This document shows positions 50,035 to 58,719 of a stretch of 64,000 bases of DNA, in pieces; position 1 is the first letter of the stretch; each line of letters opens with the position of its first letter. Location of the stretch: contig NZ_JAAVUX010000017.1 of NCBI RefSeq assembly GCF_018449655.1, forward strand, positions 1-64,000. The letters are read 5' to 3'. A model generated the notes under the pieces. It did no database searches and was not told the DNA's origin. It worked only from the letters and a program-made list of their open reading frames with translations. The stretch is from Pseudomonas sp. dw_358. GTDB taxonomy: Bacteria; Pseudomonadota; Gammaproteobacteria; Pseudomonadales; Pseudomonadaceae. Both the position numbers and the translations under genes were made by a program.

Positions 50035-50945
50035 GGCGTGTTTCCTTCTGCGTCGTCCAGCAGGGCCGCGGCGCGGGCGTTGTCGCGCACTTGCTGCGGG
50101 CTCTTGCAGCCGGGGATCACCGCGGTCACGGCCGCGTGGCGCAGGCACCAGGCCAAGGCCCATTGGGCGATGGGCACGCCGGCCGGCACTTCATTCTGCT
50201 GAATCAGCGCGGCTTCCCGGAGCATGGCGTCCACGGTGTCGGTGGGATGGTTGCGGCGCACGTCGTCGGCGGCAAACACCACCCCCGGCTGGTACTTCCC
50301 GCTCAGGTAGCCGCTGGCCAGTGGCACACGCACCAGCACGCCGAGGTCCTGGGCCTGTGCCGCCGGAAAGGCGTTCTGTTCAGCGTCCCGTTCAAGGCGG
50401 TTGTACAGCACCTGGATCGCCCCGGCGCCGATGCTGTGGGCCGCCTCGACCTGGCGCGGGTTGCCTTGCTTGTCGATGGAAATACCCAGGTGGCGGATCT
50501 TGCCGGCGCGTTGCTGTTCGTGAAGCAGGTGCCAGAGCTCATCCTGAAAGAACACCGCGTCGGTGCCGGAGTGAAACTGGTAGAGGTCGATGTAATCGGT
50601 CTTCAAAGCCCGTAGCGAGTCGTCCAGCTGGGTCAGCACCTGGGCTGGTTGCCAGCGTTGATCGCGCTCGAAGTTGCCGTGGAAGTGGTGGCCGAACTTG
50701 GTGGCCACCACCCAGTCTTCCCGCCGACGGCGGGCCAGGTAGTCGCCGATCAGCCGTTCGGACAGGTGGTCGCCATAGCACTCGGCGGTGTCGATCAGGT
50801 TGATGCCTGCTTCGGCGGCGGTGTCGAGGATGGCGTCTACCTGCGCCTGGCTGAAGGGCTGACCCCATTCACCGCCATACTGCCAGGTGCCAATGCCCAC
50901 CACCGAGACGTCGAGGCCGGTACTGCCCAGTTTTCTGTGTTGCAT
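50031..50945 (-). CDS. Aldo/keto reductase
   Basis: 304 residues, an AKR TIM barrel with GTWQYGGEWGQPFSQ, the active-site tyrosine in INLIDTAECYGDHLSERLIG, lysine in VVATKFGHHFHG, and histidine in DYIDLYQFHSGTD. It reduces carbonyl groups with NADPH. It overlaps the FAD oxidase gene by four bases (ATGA), suggesting that it handles the aldehyde or ketone released by that oxidase or by the monooxygenase of the same operon. Confidence 0.88.
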   Translation of the reverse strand: MQHRKLGSTGLDVSVVGIGTWQYGGEWGQPFSQAQVDAILDTAAEAGINLIDTAECYGDHLSERLIGDYLARRRREDWVVATKFGHHFHGNFERDQRWQPAQVLTQLDDSLRALKTDYIDLYQFHSGTDAVFFQDELWHLLHEQQRAGKIRHLGISIDKQGNPRQVEAAHSIGAGAIQVLYNRLERDAEQNAFPAAQAQDLGVLVRVPLASGYLSGKYQPGVVFAADDVRRNHPTDTVDAMLREAALIQQNEVPAGVPIAQWALAWCLRHAAVTAVIPGCKSPQQVRDNARAAALLDDAEGNTP

Positions 50946-50973
50946 GTCGATGCTCTCCGGAGTTTTTCAACGC

Positions 50974-52161
50974 TCAAGAATAGAAGCCGGGCACTGGCAA
51001 CTGGCCCTTGAGGGCGTAGCGGCCCAACGTCAGCAACTTGTACTCGGCCGGGTTGTGCAGCGTGTGGGTGCGCACGTTGCGCCAGAAACGGTCATGGCCG
51101 TACTGGCTGGCGGCGGCGCGGGCACCCATGACCTCAAAGACGCGGCTGCAAATCTCCAGCGCTACCTTGCCGCCGAACACGTTGGCGGCGGCGACACGGT
51201 AGCCCACCTCGCCGCGCTCTCCGGCTTCCAGCGCCGAGCCCTTGACGAAGGCCTGGTCGAACTCGCCGGTAGCGCGGTCGGCCAAAGCGGCGAAGGCCTC
51301 CAGCTGCGCGGCAAACTCGCCGTATTGGCGGATCACCAGCGGATCATCTTCGGCCCGTTCCACCCCCGAGGTGTACCAGGGCCGTGACTGGTCGCGGGTA
51401 TAACGCGCCGCTTCGGCCAATGCGCCCTGAGCGCTGCCGAGGAACACGTGGGTCAGAATCAACTGCGCGAGGATCGGCCCCAGGGTGTGGAAGGGCAACG
51501 GCTGGCCCTCGCTGCCCTTGACGGGATCGGTCAGTACCTCGCTGTCCGGGACCCAGACATCGCTGTAACTGACGGTGCCGCTACCCGTCTGGCGCTGGCC
51601 CATGCAATCCCAGTCGCCGTGAATGCGCAGGCCTTCCCGGTCGGGCTTGATCACGGCACGGACGATGGTATCGGGCGCGTCGGCCAAACGAAAGGAGATC
51701 ACCAGACGGTCGGCATAGGGCGAGCCGGAGGTGAAATGCTTCAGACCGTTGAGGCGATAACCGCCGGCTTCACGGCTGCCGACCACGCGGCGGTCCAGGG
51801 AATTGTTGGCGTTGCCCCAGAACCAGTGGTGCTCGGCGCTCTCGCGTTGCAGCGCGGCGAATTGCTCGGGACTGGCGCTGGACTGGGCCACCACCTGATC
51901 AAGGAAGTGGTAACCGAACAGGTGGGCGAGGGAGCCGTCCACCTGCGCGAACAGCCGCACAACCTGCAAGGCCAGCGACCAGGGCTGGGCCTGGCCACCG
52001 TGTTCCTTGGCAATCAGCAGGGTCAGCAGGCCGCTGTCGCGCAACATGGCCAGCTGTTCGTCGGCGGTGCCGCCGGCCTTGTCACGGGCGACGGCGGTTT
52101 CGGCAAAGCGCTCGGCCAGTTGCCGGGCGATGTCAAGCGTTTCAACCTGGGGTGCAGTCAT
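50974..52161 (-). CDS. Acyl-CoA dehydrogenase-fold flavin monooxygenase (SfnB/DszC-like)
   Basis: About 395 residues from the ATG at 52161, preceded by AGGAC. It has the acyl-CoA dehydrogenase fold (LTLLIAKEHGGQAQPWSLALQ, GLKHFTSGSPYADRLVISF, DWDCMGQRQTGSGTVSYSDVW) but lacks the catalytic glutamate context of true dehydrogenases. It fits the DszC/SfnB group, which in Pseudomonas is tied to sulfur-source use. The partner flavin reductase is not encoded here. It lies between the binding-protein and aldo/keto reductase genes. Confidence 0.82.
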   Translation of the reverse strand: MTAPQVETLDIARQLAERFAETAVARDKAGGTADEQLAMLRDSGLLTLLIAKEHGGQAQPWSLALQVVRLFAQVDGSLAHLFGYHFLDQVVAQSSASPEQFAALQRESAEHHWFWGNANNSLDRRVVGSREAGGYRLNGLKHFTSGSPYADRLVISFRLADAPDTIVRAVIKPDREGLRIHGDWDCMGQRQTGSGTVSYSDVWVPDSEVLTDPVKGSEGQPLPFHTLGPILAQLILTHVFLGSAQGALAEAARYTRDQSRPWYTSGVERAEDDPLVIRQYGEFAAQLEAFAALADRATGEFDQAFVKGSALEAGERGEVGYRVAAANVFGGKVALEICSRVFEVMGARAAASQYGHDRFWRNVRTHTLHNPAEYKLLTLGRYALKGQLPVPGFYS

Positions 52162-52205
52162 GGCGCACTGTCCTGTTTGCAAGGGGAGGAAAAGTCAGGG
52201 GGGAC

Positions 52206-53039
52206 TCACGCGTGAGTCACGTCCTTGCCCAGCCATTTTTGCGAAATCTTGCTCAAGGTGCCGTCTTTGGCCAGTTCATCCAGCGCCTGATTGAAGCGGT
52301 TGGCAAAGGCCTGGTCGGTCGGCGTGTTGCGAAACGGGAACGACTGCTTGATGGAATACAGCTTGGTATCGTTGGCGATCTTCAGCGGCAGGTTCTTGGC
52401 CTTGATCTGCACCAGCGCGGTGATTTCGCTGTCGATGAACGCGTCCAGGCGACCGTTGGCGACGTCGTCGTAGACACCACTATTGTCCTGATAGGTTTTC
52501 AGGGTGTAGGGATTGCCGTGCTCGCTGTCCCAGTTGCTGGCGTACTGCTGCAGGTCGCTGCCGAGCATGGCGCCGAGGGTCTTGCCCTTGAGGTCTTCGA
52601 GGGTCTTGAGGGGGCTGCCGTTCTTCACCACCAGCTGTGCGCCGTCGTAGGCGTAAGGGGTGGAGAACAGGTATTTCTTCTCCCGGGCAGGAGTCACCGA
52701 AATCAGGTTGGCCACGGTGTCGATGCGGTGGGTGTCGAGCATGCCGAACAGGCCGCTGAACTCGGCAGTGGTCCATTCGATGCGGTAGTTGAGCTTGCTG
52801 CCGACCGCGTTGAGCACGTCGACGTCATAGCCCACCAACTGCCCTTGGGCATCACGCGATTCGAACGGCGGGTAGGCCCCGGAGGTACCGACCCGCAGCA
52901 CGGTCTGGGCATCGGCCGCAGGGGCGGCGGCGCTGGTGGCGGCTTTGGCGTCGTCATGCTTGTCGCAGGCGCCGAGCAACAGGGACAGGGCGGCGAGCAG
53001 GCAGGTGCCGGCGAGCCGTTTGGCTACAGGTAGGTTCAT
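52206..53039 (-). CDS. Amino-acid ABC transporter substrate-binding lipoprotein
   Basis: 277 residues. The signal peptide ends in the lipobox LLLGAC, followed by an Ala-rich linker and the SBP_bac_3 fold: VLRVGTSGAYPPFESRDAQG, GYDVDVLNAVG, TVANLISVTPAREKKYLFSTPY and LDAFIDSEITALVQIK. It resembles cystine and polar-amino-acid binding proteins (FliY/TcyA type). Together with the permease and ATPase encoded at the other end of the operon it makes a complete importer. The ligand may be a sulfur-containing amino acid; this is inferred from the flanking enzymes. Confidence 0.9.
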   Translation of the reverse strand: MNLPVAKRLAGTCLLAALSLLLGACDKHDDAKAATSAAAPAADAQTVLRVGTSGAYPPFESRDAQGQLVGYDVDVLNAVGSKLNYRIEWTTAEFSGLFGMLDTHRIDTVANLISVTPAREKKYLFSTPYAYDGAQLVVKNGSPLKTLEDLKGKTLGAMLGSDLQQYASNWDSEHGNPYTLKTYQDNSGVYDDVANGRLDAFIDSEITALVQIKAKNLPLKIANDTKLYSIKQSFPFRNTPTDQAFANRFNQALDELAKDGTLSKISQKWLGKDVTHA

Positions 53040-53071
53040 GCTGATCTCTATCTAAGTGCGCAAAAGGAAGT

Positions 53072-54112
53072 TCAGGCGTTGCCCAGCAGGCTGCTGACAC
53101 GACGGTGGAAGACCGGTATTTCTTCAAGCGGAAAGCGAAAACTGAGCAGGATCATTTCGAGGCCGATGGCCTCGAGTTCACGGATGCGCTCGGCCACCTG
53201 CTCGTACGAGCCCACCAGACCGGTGCGCAGCCCCTCGTTGTTGGCGACGAAGCTGGCCAGCCCATCGTCGTTCTGCCACATGCCACGGGCTTCCTTGGCC
53301 TTCTCGCGGAACTGGGCGATGGCCAGCTCATCGGCGGCGGCGAGGATCTCGTCGTATTCGGCGCGAGCCAGGGCCTCGGTTTCCCGGGCGATGACAAAGG
53401 CATTCACCGAAAAGCGCACGCTGCGCCCGTGCTGGTCGGCCACGGCGGTCACCGCGTCGATCTGCTGGCGCAGTTGCGCGGGTGGCCCGCCGTTGATGAA
53501 GTACCAGTCCGAATACTGGCCGGCCATCTGCTGCGCTTGTGGGGAGTTGCCGCCCTGGAAGATCGCCGGGTAGGGCTGCTGCACCGGGCGCGGGCGCATG
53601 GTGGCGTTACTGATCTGGTAGAAGTCGCCGGCAAAGCTGAAGGCTTCCTCTTGCCAGAGGCCCTTGAGCACTTGCAGGTACTCTTCGGAGCGGCGGTAAC
53701 GGTCGGCATGGTCGACCCAGGGGACACTCAGGCTTTGCTGTTCTTCCTTGAACCAGCCGGTGACCAGGTTGATGTGCCAGCGGCCGTGACTGATCTGATC
53801 CAGGGTGGCGCCGACCTTGGCCATGGTGGCCGCCGGGACGAAGCCGGGGAGGATCGCCGTGATCAGGCGCAGGGTGGTGGTCTGTGCCGCCACGGCGGCC
53901 GCCAGGGTCATGGGGTCGAGTTGGCCGTCCAGGGCCGCCGCCTTGGTGTGCGGGGCGCTGTAGCGCACCGGGAAGAGAATGCCGAAGAAGCCCGCCGCTT
54001 CTGCAGCCTGGGAGAGCGCCAGGTTGTAACCGTAGCTCCAGTCGGTGACCTGATCGACCTTGGCCCGAAGGAAACTGCCGGAAGCGCTGGTGGCCCATGT
54101 CGAAAACTGCAT
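53072..54112 (-). CDS. FMNH2-dependent monooxygenase, LLM class (SfnG/SsuD-like)
   Basis: 346 residues. The protein has the SsuD/SfnG pattern: WATSASGSFL at the start, AAALDGQLDPMTLAAAVAAQ, RLITAILPGFVPAA, HINLVTGWFKEEQQSL, YRRSEEYLQVLKGLW and IFQGGNSPQAQQMA. Relatives cleave C-S bonds in alkanesulfonates or dimethyl sulfone using reduced FMN. It leads a seven-gene operon. The flavin reductase must come from elsewhere. I find no clear promoter upstream; the spacer carries a REPIN further out. Confidence 0.87.
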   Translation of the reverse strand: MQFSTWATSASGSFLRAKVDQVTDWSYGYNLALSQAAEAAGFFGILFPVRYSAPHTKAAALDGQLDPMTLAAAVAAQTTTLRLITAILPGFVPAATMAKVGATLDQISHGRWHINLVTGWFKEEQQSLSVPWVDHADRYRRSEEYLQVLKGLWQEEAFSFAGDFYQISNATMRPRPVQQPYPAIFQGGNSPQAQQMAGQYSDWYFINGGPPAQLRQQIDAVTAVADQHGRSVRFSVNAFVIARETEALARAEYDEILAAADELAIAQFREKAKEARGMWQNDDGLASFVANNEGLRTGLVGSYEQVAERIRELEAIGLEMILLSFRFPLEEIPVFHRRVSSLLGNA

Positions 54113-54283
54113 AGTTATTTGTCCTTTGAGGTTAAAAAGGAATAACGGGCAGTCAAGGTAGTGGCTTTTTGTTATTAATTGAAAGATTAATTAGTTTCTG
54201 GAGGGTACGCTTTGGTTATATCTGCAATCTAGTGAAATTTCGTGTGCGAGCGCATTGTGAACCGTCGGGCCCAGGTAATACAC

Positions 54284-54373
54284 CCTGTAGGGCCGAGCTT
54301 GCTCGGGATGCCGCGACGAGGTTTTCCGTCGGCGCGCCATCACACCTTTCCCGCGTAAACTCGGCCCTACAGG
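54284..54373. repeat. REPIN flanked by 14-bp perfect inverted repeats
   Basis: CCTGTAGGGCCGAG (54284-54297) and CTCGGCCCTACAGG (54360-54373) enclose about 62 bases that contain the REP-like core CTTGCTCGGGATG. It is a different REP family from the element at 37.7 kb. The rest of the 54113-54385 spacer is A+T-rich with no gene. Confidence 0.75.
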
Positions 54374-54385
54374 TCGTACTTGGAC

Positions 54386-55618
54386 TCAGCTACGCCTCTC
54401 AGCCACTGCACTGGCCAGGCTCGGCGCCAGCGGCAGGCGCGGCAACAATGTCGCCTGATACGCATGATACAAGTCCGGCTTGCCGGCCCAGATGCGTTCG
54501 GCCGGCTGGTTGGCCGGGTCCAGCTCGTGGTGCCAGCTGCCGTGTTCGCGGTCGATCAGGTTGCGGTCGATGTAGTCCCAGAATGTGCGGTACCAATGAT
54601 CGTATTGCGCCTCGCCGGTGCGACGATACAACGCAGCCGCCCCGGCGCTGGCTTCGGCCAATGTCCAGTGCAGGCGCTCGCGCACTACCGGTTGACCGTC
54701 CCAATCAATCGTGTAGACGATCCCGTCGGCCGCGTCCGCCGCCCAGCCCAGGCGCACGGAGGCGGCAAACAGCCCGGCAGCGTCCTCCAGCAGCCAGGCC
54801 GGGGCGGTCAAACCGGCCTGTTGCCGGGCGGCTTCCAGGTGCAGCAGCAACCGTGCCCATTCAAAGCCGTGGCCAGGCGTCTGCCCGTAGGGCCGGAAAC
54901 CGTCGGCGCGGTTATCCGTGTTGTATTCGGGCATGGGCTGCCACCGGGCATCGAAGTGCTCGACCGGCAAGTAGTTGGCCGCCGGTGCGTGCTGATGGAT
55001 GACACGCTCGCTGATGCGCAAGGCACGGTCCAGCCAGCGCGTGTCATCGAGGACATCGGCCAGGGCGAGGAACGCCTCGGTGGCGTGCATGTTGCTGTTG
55101 CCGCCGCGATAGGCCTCCAGCTCGCTCCAGTCCCGGTTGTACGATTCCAGCAGGGCGCCTTCGCTTTCGCTCCAGAAGTGCTGTTCGAGCACCGCCACTG
55201 CCTCATCGAGCAGCGCCTGTGCGCCAGGCCGTGCCGCCACCACCGCGGAGCTGGCGGCGAGGGCCACGAAGGCATGCAGATAGGCCGGTTTGCGCGTGTC
55301 GCCGTCGGCGGCGTCGGCCAGGGCGAACCAGCCGCCATGCACGGCGTCGCGCATGGGGCCGGCAAGGGCGCGCAGGCCATGGTCCACCAGGTCGGCGGCG
55401 AAGGGCACGCCTTGCAGGTGGGCGATGGCATAGCTGTGGACCATGCGCGCGGTCTGCATGGTCTCGGCGCGGGCATCGGCCGGCAGGCGGCCGAACCGGT
55501 CGAGGGCGCCGAAGCCAGTGGGCAGGCGCGCCTGACGGGAAAACTGCAGAAGGGGCAAGGCCTGGGCCTTGAGCCAGGCGGGGTCGCCCGGGCGCTGCGC
55601 TGAATCGGTCATGGGCAT
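54386..55618 (-). CDS. AGE-family sugar epimerase/isomerase (D-mannose isomerase-like)
   Basis: About 410 residues from the ATG at 55618, which has AAGGAC just upstream; other ATG codons lie at 55633 and 55612. The (alpha/alpha)6-barrel AGE family is recognised by GGWFALADAADGDTRKPAYLHAF, RGGNSNMHATEAFLALAD, PGHGFEWARLLLHLE and GSWHHELDPANQP with the catalytic histidines. Most bacterial members interconvert mannose and fructose, or act on related aldoses. It is divergent from an MFS gene that is not clearly linked in function. Confidence 0.83.
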   Translation of the reverse strand: MPMTDSAQRPGDPAWLKAQALPLLQFSRQARLPTGFGALDRFGRLPADARAETMQTARMVHSYAIAHLQGVPFAADLVDHGLRALAGPMRDAVHGGWFALADAADGDTRKPAYLHAFVALAASSAVVAARPGAQALLDEAVAVLEQHFWSESEGALLESYNRDWSELEAYRGGNSNMHATEAFLALADVLDDTRWLDRALRISERVIHQHAPAANYLPVEHFDARWQPMPEYNTDNRADGFRPYGQTPGHGFEWARLLLHLEAARQQAGLTAPAWLLEDAAGLFAASVRLGWAADAADGIVYTIDWDGQPVVRERLHWTLAEASAGAAALYRRTGEAQYDHWYRTFWDYIDRNLIDREHGSWHHELDPANQPAERIWAGKPDLYHAYQATLLPRLPLAPSLASAVAERRS

Positions 55619-55765
55619 TATTGTCCTTGTCATTGACGACGTTGGAGTCTAACGGGGCGTGCGCGTTCAGCGTATTCCTTGTAAGAATGGACTGCATAAA
55701 AAGTATGAATTTTATTTATTCTGGAGTGCTGGCTAACCTTGCCGGGTCTTCAAAAGGAACCGATC

Positions 55766-56986
55766 ATGTCAGACCCGATTTCAGCCCACGACCCGCACTG
55801 GCAACGCAACCTGTGGGTGTGCGTGTTCGGTGCCTTCACCACCCTCATCGCCATGACCCTGCTGTTGCCGTTCCTGCCGCTCTACGTGCAGGCGCTGGGC
55901 GCCGGTGATCCGGCGGCAGTGGCGCAATGGTCCGGGGTGGCGTTCGGCGCGACCTTTCTCTCGGCCGCACTCACCGCACCTTTGTGGGGGCGCCTGGGTG
56001 ACCGCTACGGGCGCAAGCTGATGCTGATCCGTGCAAGCCTCGGCATGGCCATCGCCATGTCCCTGATCGGGTTGGCGCACACTGTCTGGCAACTGGTGCT
56101 GTTGCGCTTGCTGGCCGGTCTGCTCGGTGGCTACGCCTCGGGTGCCACCATCCTCGTCGCCACTCAGACGCCCAAGGATCGCTCGGGCTGGGCCTTGGGC
56201 ATGCTCGCCTCGGGGATCATGGCGGGCAATCTGGCCGGCCCCTTGATCGGTGGCCTGCTGCCGCCGCTGGTGGGCATTCGCAACACCTTCTTCCTCGCCG
56301 GCGGGATGATCTTCCTGACCTTTCTCGCCACCACCTTCATGCTCAAGGAAGCGCCACGACCGTCGCGGGGCAAGGCCACCGACAAAGCCAATGCGCCCGT
56401 CAGCTTCGCCGCGTTGCCGCAACGCAAGACCGTAGGAACCCTGTTTCTGGTGGCCTGCCTGTTGATGTTCTCGCTGTTGTCCATCGAGCCGATCATCACC
56501 GTCTACCTGATTCAATTGCACACCGACCACCTGACCTTGATGGCCGGGGTGGTGATGTCGGCGGCGGCATTGGGCAGCATTCTCGCCGCCTCGCGTCTGG
56601 GCCGGCTGGCCGATCGGATCGGGCATTGGCGGGTGCTGACCGCCTGCCTGATGGTGGCGGCACTGCTGCTGATTCCCCAGGCCATGGTCACCAACGTCTG
56701 GCAACTGGTGCTGTTGCGTTTCGCCATGGGCCTGGCCACCGGGGGGTTGCTGCCGTGCATCGCCAGCATCATTCGCCACGCCGTACCCGAGCGTGCAGCC
56801 GGACGGATGCTGGGCTATTCCACCTCCAGCCAGTACGTCGGCCAGGTGCTGGGGCCCTTGACCGGCGGCTTCATCGGGGGGCATTTCGGCATGGGCCTGG
56901 TGTTCATGGTCACCAGTGTGTTGCTGGCGTCCTGCGCGGGTTTGACCTGGTATCTGGCCCCCGCGCCGAAGGTCAGCCTGGGGTAA
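55766..56986 (+). CDS. MFS transporter (MdtG-like)
   Basis: About 406 residues from the ATG at 55766 with AAAAGGAA upstream. Twelve predicted spans; APLWGRLGDRYGRKLMLIRASLGMAI is the loop 2-3 signature, and GLLGGYASGATILVATQTPKDRSGWALGML matches the MdtG/TetA-like DHA1 drug-exporter branch. Probable proton antiporter of unknown substrate. The stop codon TAA doubles as part of the -35 box of a FliA promoter for the next gene. Confidence 0.83.
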   Translation: MSDPISAHDPHWQRNLWVCVFGAFTTLIAMTLLLPFLPLYVQALGAGDPAAVAQWSGVAFGATFLSAALTAPLWGRLGDRYGRKLMLIRASLGMAIAMSLIGLAHTVWQLVLLRLLAGLLGGYASGATILVATQTPKDRSGWALGMLASGIMAGNLAGPLIGGLLPPLVGIRNTFFLAGGMIFLTFLATTFMLKEAPRPSRGKATDKANAPVSFAALPQRKTVGTLFLVACLLMFSLLSIEPIITVYLIQLHTDHLTLMAGVVMSAAALGSILAASRLGRLADRIGHWRVLTACLMVAALLLIPQAMVTNVWQLVLLRFAMGLATGGLLPCIASIIRHAVPERAAGRMLGYSTSSQYVGQVLGPLTGGFIGGHFGMGLVFMVTSVLLASCAGLTWYLAPAPKVSLG

Positions 56987-57010
56987 AGATCGCCCGGTTT
57001 GCGCCGTTAA
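56984..57010 (+). promoter_or_regulatory. FliA (sigma28) promoter of the 4HB chemoreceptor
   Basis: TAAA (56984-56987), exactly 15 bases, GCCGTTAA (57003-57010), one mismatch from the consensus GCCGATAA. The -35 box overlaps the stop codon of the upstream MFS gene. Confidence 0.75.
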
Positions 57011-57078
57011 CATGACAGCTTCCTGTACTCGCAACCTCCATTACAAAAATGGCCCGGCCCCCGCTTAGAGGTACTGTC

Positions 57079-58710
57079 ATGTTTACCCATTTGAAAGTGC
57101 GAACCGGCATGCTCGGTGTGCTCATTGCGTTCGTCTTCGGCCTGCTGGTCGCCAGCTTCACGGGCTGGTATGGCGCCCGCGAAAGTGACGCCCAGATCAA
57201 GTCGCTCAACCTGCTCACCGCCGTGCAGCTGGACAAGCTCAACAACGCCGCCATCTGGACTACCCGTGCCAGCGCTTCGGCCCACAGCGCCATGCTCAGT
57301 CGCCTGTCAGGCAACCCCGACGTGTCCGTGCAGATGGCCGTGGCGGCACGCGAACGCCTGGCCAACGGCCAAAAGCTGATCGACGAGATCCTCCCCACCG
57401 TCACGGACCCGCAACTGCTGGCCAGCGCCCGTGACGTACAGGGTGCGTTCAATGCCTACCGCGAAGTGGTGGCACGGCAAATCAACGCGACCAACGATTC
57501 CCTGGCCGGTTACGTGGCGATCGACGCCGAGGCCAAGACCAACAGCGCCGCCTACGCCAAGGCCCGCGACGCTTTCACTGCGCAGATCGTGCAGTCGGCC
57601 AAGGCCACCATGGACGCTTCGCAAAGCCGTCTGCAAGTGGCGCAGTACACGGCCATCGCGCTGATCGTGCTGACCCTGGTGCTGGCTGTGGCCTGCTGGA
57701 GCTTCATCGCTCGCGGCGTTCTGGCGCCACTGCGCGAAGCCGGCCGACATTTTGGCATCATGGCCAACGGCGACCTCAGTCAGCCTATCGACGTGCGCAG
57801 CCGCAACGAGATCGGTCAGCTGTTCCGCTCGCTGGCGGACATGCAGGCCGCGCAGCGTGACACCGTGCAGCACCTGGGCCAGACCGCGCAGTTGCTGACC
57901 AGCTCGGCCAAGGAACTGGACACCGTGACCCAGCACACCACCGAAGGCCTCTATCAGCAGAACAACGAACTGGACCAGGCAGTGACGGCCGTCACCGAGA
58001 TGACCGCCGCCGTCGAAGAGGTGGCGCGCAATGCGGTGTCGACCTCCGAGGCCGCGGGCGCTTCCAATCGACTGGCCCAGACCAGCCGTGATCAGGTGCG
58101 CAAGGTGCTCGACGAAATCGGCTTGATGAGCGGCGACGTGCAGAACACCGGCGAAGTGATTCAGCGTCTGGCCAGCCAGGCCAATGACATCGGCAAGGTG
58201 CTGGACGTGATTCGTTCAGTGTCCGAGCAGACCAACCTGCTGGCCCTGAACGCCGCCATCGAGGCAGCCCGGGCCGGTGAAGCCGGGCGTGGTTTTGCCG
58301 TAGTGGCCGATGAAGTCCGCACCCTGGCCCAGCGCACCCAGCAATCGACCCATGAAATCGAACAAATGGTCGCCAACATCCAGAGCAGCACCGGTGCGGC
58401 AGTCGGCTCCATCGAGCTGAACAACCAGCGCGCTCGCAGTACCCTGGAGGCGACGCAGGTCAGTGGGCAGATGCTGGAAAGCATCTTTACCCAGATCAAC
58501 GAGATCAACGAGCGCAACCTGGTGATCGCCAGCGCGGCCGAAGAGCAGGCCCAGGTCGCCCGGGAAGTGGATCGCAACCTGGTGAACATCCGCAGCCTGT
58601 CCGATCAGTCCGGTGTCGGTGCGACCCAGACCCGCGAGGCGAGCGCGGAACTGAGCCGCCTGGCGCAGCAGATGGACAGCCTGGTGGGGCGGTTCAAGGT
58701 CAGTGGTTGA
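57079..58710 (+). CDS. Methyl-accepting chemotaxis protein with four-helix-bundle sensor
   Basis: 543 residues from the ATG at 57079 (AGAGG upstream). TM1 is at 8-29. The periplasmic all-helical domain (about 30-190) resembles the 4HB_MCP/TarH type with KSLNLLTAVQLDKLNNAAIWTTRAS. TM2 lies near 192-212, then HAMP (LREAGRHFGIMANGDLSQPI), then the signalling hairpin EQTNLLALNAAIEAARAGE with RGFAVVADEVRTLA. It is driven by a FliA promoter. The ligand is unknown. Confidence 0.92.
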   Translation: MFTHLKVRTGMLGVLIAFVFGLLVASFTGWYGARESDAQIKSLNLLTAVQLDKLNNAAIWTTRASASAHSAMLSRLSGNPDVSVQMAVAARERLANGQKLIDEILPTVTDPQLLASARDVQGAFNAYREVVARQINATNDSLAGYVAIDAEAKTNSAAYAKARDAFTAQIVQSAKATMDASQSRLQVAQYTAIALIVLTLVLAVACWSFIARGVLAPLREAGRHFGIMANGDLSQPIDVRSRNEIGQLFRSLADMQAAQRDTVQHLGQTAQLLTSSAKELDTVTQHTTEGLYQQNNELDQAVTAVTEMTAAVEEVARNAVSTSEAAGASNRLAQTSRDQVRKVLDEIGLMSGDVQNTGEVIQRLASQANDIGKVLDVIRSVSEQTNLLALNAAIEAARAGEAGRGFAVVADEVRTLAQRTQQSTHEIEQMVANIQSSTGAAVGSIELNNQRARSTLEATQVSGQMLESIFTQINEINERNLVIASAAEEQAQVAREVDRNLVNIRSLSDQSGVGATQTREASAELSRLAQQMDSLVGRFKVSG

Positions 58711-58719
58711 GGGGGGCGG

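Noticed and set aside
57009..57083. A 10-bp perfect inverted repeat AACATGACAG/CTGTCATGTT whose right arm includes the chemoreceptor ATG
   Set aside because: As an RNA switch it would need the left arm in the transcript, but the FliA promoter places the start near 57017, so most of the left arm is not transcribed.
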